Both the position numbers and the translations under genes were made by a program. 64,000 nucleotides of DNA from positions 62,001 through 126,000 of the forward strand of contig NZ_FOLY01000005.1 in the NCBI RefSeq assembly GCF_900112585.1, given 5' to 3'. Below, piece by piece: positions 37,220-45,742 of the stretch. Positions within the stretch are counted from its first letter, which is position 1, and every line of letters begins with the position of its first letter. The notes below the pieces were generated by a model that saw only the letters and a list, made by a program, of their open reading frames with translations, had not been told where the DNA came from and made no database searches. Source of the stretch: Kushneria avicenniae. Lineage in GTDB: Bacteria; Pseudomonadota; Gammaproteobacteria; Pseudomonadales; Halomonadaceae.

Positions 37220-37849
37220 ATGACGGATATCGCGCCGCTTCGACATTTCGTATCAGGGGTTTCCGAGCTGCTGATGACCGTACCCAACGATGACGCCGAG
37301 GTGTCACCTTTGGTGCTCCAGGCCATTACGCTGCAGCTCAAGCGTCTGATCGAGCACGATGACTGGCTGCCCGAGCCTTTCACCCGGCCACACCCGCAGC
37401 GCTATCGCCAGTATCTTCTGTACGCGGATGCCCTTCAGCGTTTTTCGGTGGTCAGCTTTGTCTGGGGGCCGGGGCAGACAACCCCCGTTCATGATCATGG
37501 GGTCTGGGGATTGATCGGCATGCTGCGTGGTGCGGAAACCTCGCAGCGCTGGACGCAGGGTGACACGTTTTCACCCGTGGGAGACGCAACACACTTATTG
37601 CCGGGCGATATCGAATGGCTCCTGCCGCAGGAGGGCGATATCCATCAGGTCAGCAATGCTTTTGATGATCGCGTCTCCATCAGTATTCATGTCTATGGGG
37701 CCAATATCGGCGCCGTCAAACGCAATGTTTTTGATGAAACGGGTCAGCGCAAGGCGTTCATTTCCGGTTATGACAACCGGTTCATTCCGAATCTATGGGA
37801 CCTTTCGGACAACGTCGTTCACGCACAGGAGGAGACGGCTCATGCCTGA
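37220..37849 (+). CDS. Thiol dioxygenase of the cysteine dioxygenase family
   Basis: 209-residue cupin. His91 and His93 (VHDHG) and His142 (DIHQVSN) are the three iron ligands, and Tyr159 matches the active-site Tyr. The position of the substrate-binding Arg of mammalian CDO appears to be Gln64 (YRQYLLY), as in the Gln-type branch that includes 3-mercaptopropionate dioxygenase; the Cys of the Cys-Tyr crosslink is absent. It would oxidise a thiol to a sulfinate. The start at 37220 has AAGGAG upstream; the frame to 37055 is A/T-rich leader. It overlaps the rhodanese gene by eight bases. Confidence 0.87.
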   Translation: MTDIAPLRHFVSGVSELLMTVPNDDAEVSPLVLQAITLQLKRLIEHDDWLPEPFTRPHPQRYRQYLLYADALQRFSVVSFVWGPGQTTPVHDHGVWGLIGMLRGAETSQRWTQGDTFSPVGDATHLLPGDIEWLLPQEGDIHQVSNAFDDRVSISIHVYGANIGAVKRNVFDETGQRKAFISGYDNRFIPNLWDLSDNVVHAQEETAHA

Positions 37850-39473
37850 TCAACATGCTGTCGTGATCGATACCTTGATCAATGATGCGCCGCGGCTGAA
37901 AACGCGTCGATCGGAAGAGATTCGCCAGGCGCTTTTAAATCGTGACGAGGTGGCGCTGATCGATGTGCGCGAAGAGGCTGTCTTCGCCACGGCGCATCCA
38001 CTCTTTGCCGTCAATATTGCCCTGTCCCGGCTGGAGCTCGACATTTTTGTGCGCGTGCCGCGCCGCGATACGCCCATCACGGTCTACGACGACGGCGAGG
38101 GGTTGGCCGAGCGTGCAGTTCGGCGTCTCGAACAACTCGGCTATCAGGACGTTGCACTGCTCGAAGATGGGCTGGCCGGCTGGCGTACCGCCGGTGGAGA
38201 GCTGTTTCAGGATGTGAATTCGCCCAGCAAGGCCTTCGGCGAGCTGGTGGAGGTGTCATGTCACACGCCGTCGCTGTCGGCGCTGGAAGTCCGTGATCTG
38301 CTGGCGCGGGAGGAGAACGTGGTCGTGCTGGATGCCCGGCGGCTGGAGGAGTACCAGACCATGAGCATCCCCAGTGGGGTGAGCGTGCCCGGTGGGGAGC
38401 TGGTGCTGCGGGCACAGGTCCTGGCCGGTGATCCGTCAACGCACATCGTGGTCAATTGTGCCGGGCGGACACGCAGCATCATCGGTACCCAGTCCCTGAT
38501 CGATGCCGGCCTGCCCAATCCGATCAGTGCGCTCCGCAATGGTACGATCGGCTGGACCCTGGCCGGTCTGACCCTGGCGCAGGGTCAGCAGCAGCGAGTG
38601 ACCACGCTGCCGGCACCCCCGGTGCTCGAGGAAACGGCCCGCCAGGCGCGGCAGGTGGCGGATCGGGCCGGCGTGGGGCGCGTCAGCCGCAGCACGGTGG
38701 CCAAATGGCAACAGGAGGGATTACGTACCCTGTATCTTCTGGATGTGCGCACGCCGGAGGCGTTTGAAAAAGGACACTTTCCCGGCGCCCGTTCGACGCC
38801 CGGCGGTCAGCTGGTCCAGGAAACGGATCATGTGGCCAGTGTGCGGGGCGCGCGCATCGTGCTGGTGGATGATGATGGGGTACGCGCCAACATGACCGGC
38901 GCCTGGCTGGCGCGCATGAACTGGGAGGTTCATGTGCTGGATGGCCTCAACGCGCACGACTTTCATGTCGAAGGTGCGGAGATCATCGAGCGGCCCGATC
39001 CCGGGCCGGTGGTTTATATCGATGCGGAAACGCTGGAGCGCTGGCAGCGTGAAGGCAATGTCGAGATATTCGATGTGACCGCCCGGGCCCGCTATCGGCT
39101 GGGCCACATCCCCGGAGCCAACTGGATACTGCGGGCCGAGCTGGCGGCGCATGTTGCGACGTTGCCTGCCGGAACACGTGTGGTGCTGACCTGTGGCAGC
39201 AGTCTGCTGGCGGGTTACGCCTGGCAGGACGCGCAGGGTCTTTCGCAGCAGGTGGTCGTGCTCAAGGGAGGCACCGGCGGCTGGCATCAAAGTGGAAGAC
39301 CACTTGATACCGGAGAGGGCACCGCGCTGTCGGCCGACGTTGATCGTTATCGTCGTCCCTATGAGGGCACCGACAATTCCGAGGCGGCCATGCAGGCGTA
39401 TCTGGACTGGGAAGCCGGGCTGGTGGATCAACTGGGGCGTGATGGGACCCATGGCTTCAGGCCCCTTCGGTAG
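37842..39473 (+). CDS. Four-domain rhodanese-like sulfurtransferase
   Basis: 543 residues with four rhodanese modules in tandem (about 20-122, 145-245, 280-385 and 390-490). Only modules 2 and 4 have the active-site cysteine, Cys206 (VNCAGRTRS) and Cys451 (LTCGSSLLA). Modules 1 and 3 have Asp at that place (VYDDG at 81-85, LVDDDG at 341-346). Each starts with the structural IDVRE/LDARR/LDVRT/FDVTA element. No signal peptide. Its overlap with the thiol dioxygenase implies a shared step with thiol or persulfide sulfur. Confidence 0.9.
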   Translation: MPDQHAVVIDTLINDAPRLKTRRSEEIRQALLNRDEVALIDVREEAVFATAHPLFAVNIALSRLELDIFVRVPRRDTPITVYDDGEGLAERAVRRLEQLGYQDVALLEDGLAGWRTAGGELFQDVNSPSKAFGELVEVSCHTPSLSALEVRDLLAREENVVVLDARRLEEYQTMSIPSGVSVPGGELVLRAQVLAGDPSTHIVVNCAGRTRSIIGTQSLIDAGLPNPISALRNGTIGWTLAGLTLAQGQQQRVTTLPAPPVLEETARQARQVADRAGVGRVSRSTVAKWQQEGLRTLYLLDVRTPEAFEKGHFPGARSTPGGQLVQETDHVASVRGARIVLVDDDGVRANMTGAWLARMNWEVHVLDGLNAHDFHVEGAEIIERPDPGPVVYIDAETLERWQREGNVEIFDVTARARYRLGHIPGANWILRAELAAHVATLPAGTRVVLTCGSSLLAGYAWQDAQGLSQQVVVLKGGTGGWHQSGRPLDTGEGTALSADVDRYRRPYEGTDNSEAAMQAYLDWEAGLVDQLGRDGTHGFRPLR

Positions 39474-39588
39474 GTGTCTTGTATAGCATTAAAAACGATA
39501 AGCAATACGAAATTATATATTTTTATGTGATTAAAACGCCCTTTACGCTGGTGCCAATAATTTCACCAGGCGTTACAAGGGAACCGAA

Positions 39589-40695
39589 ATGCATCATTCT
39601 TCTTCACGTCACCAGAGATTCTCTTCTTCTCGTCGCCGGGGGCTCACCCTGGCGCTGGCGTCCTCTCTGCTGCTGGGTTCGATGGCGGCCAAGGCAGAAG
39701 ATATCAGCCTTTTGAACGTCTCCTACGACCCGACCCGGGAACTTTACGCCGACTATAACAAGGCCTTTAGTCAGTGGTACGAACAGCAGTCCGGTGACCA
39801 TGTCACCGTTCAGCAGAGTCACGGTGGTTCGGGACGCCAGGCCCGCTCGGTCATCGAAGGCAATCCGGCGGACATCGTGACCCTGGCGCTGGCCGCTGAC
39901 ATTGATGCCATCGCCGAAAAGGGCAAGCTTCTGCCCACGGACTGGCAGCAGGCGTTTCCACATGACAGTACCCCCTATACCTCCTCCATTGTCTTTCTGG
40001 TGCGCAAGGGCAACCCGAAAAACATTCACGGCTGGGAGGATCTGACCCGTGACGGTGTCGAGGTGATCTCGCCCAACCCCAAGACCTCGGGCGGGGCACG
40101 CTGGAACTATCTGGCGGCCTGGACATGGGCGCTCAAGCGCGAGCTGGGGGATCTTGATCGCCTGCACGACCCCGCTGCCAAGGATGATGTCGCGAAAGCG
40201 CAACAGGCCGCCGAGCAGTATGTGAAAACCCTCTATCAGCATGTGCCGGTGCTGGATACCGGCGCTCGCGGGGCCACCAATACGTTTGTTCAGCGCGGGC
40301 TGGGTGATGTGCTGCTGGCGTGGGAGAACGAGGCGCTGCTGGCCATTAATGAACTCGGCAAGGATGACTACGAAATCGTGGCGCCGTCGGTCAGCATTCT
40401 GGCCCAGCCGCCGGTGGCCGTGGTCGAGGACAACGTGAAGAAGAAGGGGCCGGCTGCCGACAAGGCCGCGCATGCCTATCTGGAACATCTGTATTCGCCC
40501 GAAGGCCAGCAGCTGGCGGCCAAACACTACTATCGCCCGATCAATACCGAGGGCGTGGATCCGAAACTTCTGGAGCAGTTCCCGAAGATGGATCTTTACA
40601 ACATCAACGACGTTTTTGGCGGTTGGGATGACGCGCAGCAGACTCACTTCTCCAACGGTGGTGTCTTTGATCGCATCATGGCGCCGGGCGCCTGA
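39589..40695 (+). CDS. Sulfate/thiosulfate-binding periplasmic protein (Sbp/CysP family)
   Basis: 368 residues. A long basic N-terminus leads to a signal peptide that ends near AAKAED. NVSYDPTRELYADYN, QQSHGGSGRQARSV and PKTSGGARWNYLAAW are the sulfate-contact regions of Sbp. No cysT, cysW or cysA genes follow; a terminator ends the unit, so it must use a transporter from elsewhere. AAGGGAACCGA precedes the ATG. Confidence 0.93.
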   Translation: MHHSSSRHQRFSSSRRRGLTLALASSLLLGSMAAKAEDISLLNVSYDPTRELYADYNKAFSQWYEQQSGDHVTVQQSHGGSGRQARSVIEGNPADIVTLALAADIDAIAEKGKLLPTDWQQAFPHDSTPYTSSIVFLVRKGNPKNIHGWEDLTRDGVEVISPNPKTSGGARWNYLAAWTWALKRELGDLDRLHDPAAKDDVAKAQQAAEQYVKTLYQHVPVLDTGARGATNTFVQRGLGDVLLAWENEALLAINELGKDDYEIVAPSVSILAQPPVAVVEDNVKKKGPAADKAAHAYLEHLYSPEGQQLAAKHYYRPINTEGVDPKLLEQFPKMDLYNINDVFGGWDDAQQTHFSNGGVFDRIMAPGA

Positions 40696-40721
40696 TCGGC
40701 GAAGACCGTTACCCATTGATG

Positions 40722-40745
40722 ACCGGGCCACAGGCCCGGTTTTTT
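40722..40745 (+). terminator. Rho-independent terminator after the sulfate-binding protein gene
   Basis: ACCGGGCC (40722-40729), a three-base loop ACA, GGCCCGGT (40733-40740) and a following T-run give a strong canonical terminator 27 bases after the stop. Confidence 0.94.
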
Positions 40746-40890
40746 AATATCTGCTGCTCCGAAATGCTGAATCACACCCGGCAGGCTGAGGCGAGGGCAA
40801 TGAGCAGCATCAAGCTGGCACGGGACAGGCCGATAGGGAGGACACGATTTGCCGGGGGCGACCCTGCCCTCAACTGCCCGAGAGATCACC

Positions 40891-41337
40891 ATGCCACTTG
40901 CTTCGCTTTCCGACTGTTTGCGCCGGACCGTGACCTTCATGGGCGCACTGGTCCTGTCGGGTCTGGCTCAGGCCAGTGGCGGTCAATTTCAGTCAACCAT
41001 GACCGTTCGGGCCGGATGCTCGGTCATGGATATGTCGGCCACGGCCCCCGGGCTCGATTATCTCTGTAGCCCGAATGTGGGAGATTTTCGGTTGAGTCTG
41101 GATGCGGGGCGTCATGGTGAAGGCTTGCAGCGCTACCTGTCGGATGGCCATACGCGCACCCCTTACCGGCTTCAGGTGCATAGCGGTCAGGGCGAGCGAC
41201 GCAACGCCGACCGGGTGCTCTCCATCAGCCTGCCGGATACGGCAACGACCCTGATGCTTCAGACCTTCAACACACCCGTGGCAGCCCTGGCACCCGCTAC
41301 GGGTACCGATACGGTACTGGCCACCTTCGAGTATTAA
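40891..41337 (+). CDS. SCPU-domain (Csu pilus) minor subunit
   Basis: 148 residues, with a signal peptide ending around AQASG (residue 29). The mature part has the spore-coat-U beta fold: VRAGCSV, YLCSPNV and a RTPYRLQVHSG segment, ending ATFEY. It lacks a clear LDFG motif, so it is a diverged subunit. It is the first gene of the pilus cluster and is separated by 148 A/T-rich bases from the next subunit. Confidence 0.75.
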   Translation: MPLASLSDCLRRTVTFMGALVLSGLAQASGGQFQSTMTVRAGCSVMDMSATAPGLDYLCSPNVGDFRLSLDAGRHGEGLQRYLSDGHTRTPYRLQVHSGQGERRNADRVLSISLPDTATTLMLQTFNTPVAALAPATGTDTVLATFEY

Positions 41338-41388
41338 AACATTACTGCTGATGTCCTGGGCTAAGGACTAATGGTTGTGGACTGGACG

Positions 41389-41405
41389 CCGAATTTTATA
41401 TTCGG
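41389..41405 (+). other. Small hairpin in the csu leader region
   Basis: CCGAAT (41389-41394) and ATTCGG (41400-41405) flank a TTTAT loop, in the A/T-rich gap before the main pilin gene. It may be part of a promoter or a processing site; the A/T-rich run that follows (41406-41440) could hold a promoter. Confidence 0.35.
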
Positions 41406-41485
41406 ATTAATTAAATAATTGATTATTTATTAAACTGTTTGTCCAGCCTTCTGTCATACCGATCCTCATCGGGGGAGTTGCTACC

Positions 41486-42034
41486 ATGCGATCATCAGCT
41501 CAGCTCAGCGCCATTACCGGTGCTTTTATTCTGTGTGCTGCTTTTTACGCACGTGCGGAGGTGTCCGGCCAGGTGGATGCCACGCTCAATGTGGAGCCTG
41601 GCTGTCTGATCGATAATGGCAATGTGCCTGATGGCGGCTCCGGTTATGACTTCGGCACGCTGGATTTCGGGACCGTTTCCACGATCTGGACCAACCCTTT
41701 GCAGGCTACCCTGAGCAGTCCCAATGGCGGTGGCCAGCTGTCTGTGACCTGCAGCCCCGGGGTGGATACCTTTACGCTGACCATCAATGGCGGCACCAAT
41801 GGGGATGGCACCTCCCGCAATCTATCCTCGGAAGGCAACACTGTGCCCTATCAGGTCTTTCGCGACAGCGGTGAAAGCATCCCCTACGAAATCAACCAGC
41901 CCGAATCCTTCGATGTGGCCAGTGCCGGGGATGCCATCGAAGTACCGGTGTATGGCCTGGTCGCCCCCAATCCCGAAACGCCGGTCGCAGCCGGGACCTA
42001 TATCGATACGCTGACCCTGACCTTCAACTTCTAG
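41486..42034 (+). CDS. Csu-type major pilin, SCPU domain (CsuA/B-like)
   Basis: 182 residues with a signal peptide of about 24 residues (to ARAE). The SCPU features LNVEPGCLIDNG, GTLDFGTVS, QLSVTCSPG and a C-terminal AAGTYIDTLTLTFNF strand are complete. The longest and best conserved of the three small subunits, so the best candidate for the main rod pilin. GGGGAG precedes the ATG. Confidence 0.87.
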   Translation: MRSSAQLSAITGAFILCAAFYARAEVSGQVDATLNVEPGCLIDNGNVPDGGSGYDFGTLDFGTVSTIWTNPLQATLSSPNGGGQLSVTCSPGVDTFTLTINGGTNGDGTSRNLSSEGNTVPYQVFRDSGESIPYEINQPESFDVASAGDAIEVPVYGLVAPNPETPVAAGTYIDTLTLTFNF

Positions 42035-42042
42035 TCACGCCC

Positions 42043-42609
42043 GTGTCTCGTCGGGCCGTGCTGTCAACCGATCGACCGATACCGGGCGCTGGCGCTTGTC
42101 TGTTCTGTGCCGGATGTCTGGCCGCCTGGGGGATGGCGGGGCTCAATCAATACAGCCATGCCGCGCAGGAAAGCTTTGACGTTAGTGCCATCGTCACTCC
42201 TGGCTGTCTGGTGCAGGGGGGCAGTGCTCAGGGAGGCCGATGGGGCGTGCTGGATTTCGGACGGCACAGCGCATTGAGCCAGGCCGTCGTCACGACAAGC
42301 CTGACGCCCTCGGAGAGCATCCGTCTGCAATGCACGCGGGGACTTTCATTGTCGATGTCGGTCAATCAGGGGCAGCACTACAACAGTGGCACGCGACAGC
42401 TGCAAAACGCCGAGGGGGGGCAGGTGGGCTATCGCCTTTACAGCGACAGTGCCCGGAGCGATGAGCTGCTGCCGGGACAGGCCACCTCTCTCATGGCACC
42501 GGAGGATGGTACTGACCTGCAATTGCCGCTGTACGGACGGTTGCAACTGGGCCCGAATGTTCCGCCGGGCACCTATACCGACCAGCTGGTCGTGACCCTT
42601 TCCTGGTAA
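42043..42609 (+). CDS. SCPU-domain pilus subunit (CsuA/CsuB-like)
   Basis: 188 residues. FDVSAIVTPGCLVQGG, GVLDFGRHS, LQCTRGLSLSMSV and a final PPGTYTDQLVVTLSW strand show the SCPU fold. It has a hydrophobic N-terminal segment (about 14-32) ending AHAAQ. It appears to start with GTG at 42043, eight bases after the previous stop. Same operon as chaperone and usher. Confidence 0.84.
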   Translation: MSRRAVLSTDRPIPGAGACLFCAGCLAAWGMAGLNQYSHAAQESFDVSAIVTPGCLVQGGSAQGGRWGVLDFGRHSALSQAVVTTSLTPSESIRLQCTRGLSLSMSVNQGQHYNSGTRQLQNAEGGQVGYRLYSDSARSDELLPGQATSLMAPEDGTDLQLPLYGRLQLGPNVPPGTYTDQLVVTLSW

Positions 42610-42626
42610 GTCAGCAAGGAGTCAAC

Positions 42627-43361
42627 ATGTTCAACCCCCTGTCTGCCCTGCGCACCCTGTTGCTGTTATCGAGTCTGACACTGATGGCTTCAGGCGCTTT
42701 GGCTGCCAGTTCCGTTCTGATCTGGCCGATCAATCCCACTCTGAGTGCCGAGCAAAAGGCTCGCCCTCTGTGGCTCGAGAATCAGGCCAATGTTCCGGCG
42801 ACCCTGCAGATTCGCATTTTCCGCTGGCAACAGCGTGATCAGGGCAACGATTATCAGCCTCAGGATGACGTGCTGCCCAGCCCGCCGGTCGTGACGATCG
42901 CGCCCGGTGATCGCCAGCTGGTACGTCTGACCCTGACCGGTGCGGCGCCGGGTACGGGTGAGGATGCCTATCGCATTCTGGTCGACGAGATTCCCGATGT
43001 GGCGTCGGATCGCCGCCCCGCTAATTCTCGGGTCCAGTTTCGCATGCGCTATTCGGTCCCCCTGTTCGTGACATCGCCGGCGGTACCCGAAGATACCGAA
43101 CGAGCGGACCGATCGCTGAACTGGGAGATCGTGAAAGAAGGCGGCAAACGTTATCTGCGCATTCATAACGAGGGGCCCGTTCATGTGCGATTGACTCGGG
43201 TGCACATGGACCAGGTCACGCTGGCAGAAGGACTTCTGGGCTATGTACTGGCGCATGCCAGTCGTCAGTGGCCACTGCCGGACAACGTTCGCGCCGGCCA
43301 GACACTGAAGGCAACCGTCAACGCTGCCGAGCCGGTTGTATTGCGCCATGTCGGTTCCTGA
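42627..43361 (+). CDS. csuC: Periplasmic pilus chaperone (CsuC-like, PapD fold)
   Basis: 244 residues with a signal peptide to about ALAAS (residue 27). The first Ig domain ends with VRLTLTGAAPGTGEDAYRIL; the RFRMRYSVPLFV strand forms the domain junction. Delivers SCPU subunits to the usher by donor-strand complementation. AAGGAG precedes the ATG; the stop overlaps the usher start by one base (TGATG). Confidence 0.9.
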   Translation: MFNPLSALRTLLLLSSLTLMASGALAASSVLIWPINPTLSAEQKARPLWLENQANVPATLQIRIFRWQQRDQGNDYQPQDDVLPSPPVVTIAPGDRQLVRLTLTGAAPGTGEDAYRILVDEIPDVASDRRPANSRVQFRMRYSVPLFVTSPAVPEDTERADRSLNWEIVKEGGKRYLRIHNEGPVHVRLTRVHMDQVTLAEGLLGYVLAHASRQWPLPDNVRAGQTLKATVNAAEPVVLRHVGS

Positions 43362-45742
43362 TGCGTGTCGCCGTCGACTGCTGGAGAGCACTGGCGCTGT
43401 TGCTGACGCTCATGATCGGCACGGCATCGGCGGGCGAGCTGCCGCCACCGCCGGAGGCGATGCCCGATACCGCCATGACTCTGAGTCTGGCGCCGGTGGT
43501 CAATGGCGCGGCCCGGGGCGGCACCATTCCGGTGCGCTATTACCGGGGGCAGGTAGCGGTGCGGCGTGACGATCTTGCGGCCGCAGGTGTACCGCTGCCC
43601 CCTGTCGATGGGGAGTGGCTTGATGAGCGCGAGCTTCCGGATATCAGATTCGACTATGACGCGCCGCAGCAACGTCTTCTGATCACGGTACCGCCCGAGC
43701 TTCTGGATCATCAGCACATTGGCGCGCCCTCCCGTCAGCGATCGCATGCTCAGGCGGGACGCGGGGCGCTGTTCAATTACGATCTCTACAGCAGTCACCA
43801 GAGCGATTATCGCTATGCCAGTCTCTGGCACGAGGCGCGTGGTTTCGGGGATTACGGCGTGGTGTCGACCACCGGTCGCTGGCGGCAGACGCTGTCCGGC
43901 CCGGGTCCGGATCAGTCCGACTATCTGCGTTACGACAGCTGGTGGCGCTACCACGATCCCGACACCCTGCAGACCTGGCAGGTGGGCGATGTGATCAGCG
44001 GCTCGCTGGCCTGGAGCCGCTCCGTTCGCATGGGCGGCATACAGTTCTCGCGCGATTTTTCACTGCGCCCGGATCTGGTGACCTATCCGCTGCCGGCCTT
44101 TGAAGGGGCGAGTGCAGTCCCGGGGACGGTGGATCTGTTCATCAATGGGCATCGCTCTCGTTCTCTCGATGTTGACCCCGGTCCCTTCACGCTGACCGAT
44201 GTGCCCTATATCAACGGTGCCGGTGAGGCGGTAGTGGTGACCGAGGACGCCCAGGGGCGCCGGGTAGCCACGACACTGCCCTTCTATGTGACCAGTGAGC
44301 TGCTGGATGCCGGCCTTGACGACTATGACCTGTCGCTAGGGGTACTGCGTCGCAATTACGCCCGGCGCAGCATGGATTACGCCGAGGCGGCGGCCAGCGG
44401 TGTGTATCGTTATGGTCTGAATGATGTTTTGACGCTGGAAACCCATGGCGAACTGGCCGACGGGCTGGGTCTGGCGGGCGTCGGCAGTGTCATGCGGATC
44501 GGGCGGATAGGGGTGCTGAACCTTGCAGCCAGCGGCAGTCAGCAGTCCGGCGAGGGTGGCTGGCAGCAGAGCGTGGGCTATCAATATACCCGGCCGGGGT
44601 TCAATGTCGGCGTACAGCACAGCCGGCGTGAGGCAGGCTTTGGGGATCTGTCCGAGATTGGAATGGAGGGGGCCGGGGCTATCTATGGTCGCCGCAGCAC
44701 TCAGGCCACCATCAGTACCGAGCTGGGCAAGCTGGGGTCGATCAGTGCCGGATATTTTGATACCCGCAGTATGGAGGACTCCCGAACACGCCTGCTCAAT
44801 CTCTCCTGGAATCGCTCGCTTTGGCGACGCAGCAACCTTTTCGTTTCCGGTAACCGGGCGCTGGATGGTGATGGCTGGAGTGTCACCGCTCAGTTTGTGG
44901 TCTCTCTGGGACGAAGCGGTACGCTGGCCTCCGGTATTGAATCCCTGCCCGGCGACGGCGGAACACGGCAACGGCTTGAATATGACCGCCCGGCGCCGGT
45001 CGAGGGCGGTGCCGGGCTCCGGCTTGGGTATGATCGAGTCAGCCAGGGCGAGGACTACCGCCAGGCTGAACTCTCCTGGCGAGGCGACCGGCTGGAAACC
45101 CGGGTGGGGCTCTATGGCGATCGGGACAACACCACCTGGTGGGGCGAGGCGACCGGCTCACTGGTGGCCATGGATGGAGAGGTGATTCTCTCTCGTCAGA
45201 TCAATGATGCTTTCGTGCTGGTCAGCACCGATGGGCAGGCCGATATTCCTGTCAACTATGAGCACCGCATGATCGGGCAGACCAACGACAGCGGTTATCG
45301 GCTTATCCCCTGGGTCACGCCCTGGTATCAGGCCATGGTGGATATCGACACCATGTCGCTGCCTCCTGACATGCAGGCCGAGCGCGTGCGTCAGCCGGTC
45401 AGCGTGCGTGCCGGCAGTGGTTACATGATGCGCTTTCCCATCGCGCAGGTCCGGGCAGCCGGCATCCGCCTGACGCTTCCTGACGGTGAACCGGTACCGC
45501 TGGGCAGTGTTGCCAGGCTTGCTGAAAGCGGTGTGGAAGCGCCAGTGGGGTATGACGGCCTGGTGTATTTCGAACAGCTTCCGCCGCAGCCGCAATTAGA
45601 GATCACCACGCCGGAGGGGGATCAGTGCGACGTGACGCTGGTCCTGCCCGATGAAGACGATTCCTTGCACACATTGGGGCCCTATCGCTGCCATATGCCC
45701 TCCCGGGAAGGCGAGCCCGTCTCGCCCGGGGAGGGCGCATGA
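43361..45742 (+). CDS. csuD: Outer-membrane usher for Csu-type pili
   Basis: 793 residues; signal peptide to about ASAG (residue 25). N-terminal periplasmic domain with RYYRGQVAVRRDDLAAAG, then the 24-strand barrel with plug domain (VPGTVDLFINGHRSRSLDVDPGPF region) and C-terminal domains (GYDGLVYFEQLPP). It exports and assembles the pilus. The start at 43361 overlaps the chaperone stop; a frame further upstream to 43268 lies inside the chaperone gene. Confidence 0.92.
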   Translation: MRVAVDCWRALALLLTLMIGTASAGELPPPPEAMPDTAMTLSLAPVVNGAARGGTIPVRYYRGQVAVRRDDLAAAGVPLPPVDGEWLDERELPDIRFDYDAPQQRLLITVPPELLDHQHIGAPSRQRSHAQAGRGALFNYDLYSSHQSDYRYASLWHEARGFGDYGVVSTTGRWRQTLSGPGPDQSDYLRYDSWWRYHDPDTLQTWQVGDVISGSLAWSRSVRMGGIQFSRDFSLRPDLVTYPLPAFEGASAVPGTVDLFINGHRSRSLDVDPGPFTLTDVPYINGAGEAVVVTEDAQGRRVATTLPFYVTSELLDAGLDDYDLSLGVLRRNYARRSMDYAEAAASGVYRYGLNDVLTLETHGELADGLGLAGVGSVMRIGRIGVLNLAASGSQQSGEGGWQQSVGYQYTRPGFNVGVQHSRREAGFGDLSEIGMEGAGAIYGRRSTQATISTELGKLGSISAGYFDTRSMEDSRTRLLNLSWNRSLWRRSNLFVSGNRALDGDGWSVTAQFVVSLGRSGTLASGIESLPGDGGTRQRLEYDRPAPVEGGAGLRLGYDRVSQGEDYRQAELSWRGDRLETRVGLYGDRDNTTWWGEATGSLVAMDGEVILSRQINDAFVLVSTDGQADIPVNYEHRMIGQTNDSGYRLIPWVTPWYQAMVDIDTMSLPPDMQAERVRQPVSVRAGSGYMMRFPIAQVRAAGIRLTLPDGEPVPLGSVARLAESGVEAPVGYDGLVYFEQLPPQPQLEITTPEGDQCDVTLVLPDEDDSLHTLGPYRCHMPSREGEPVSPGEGA

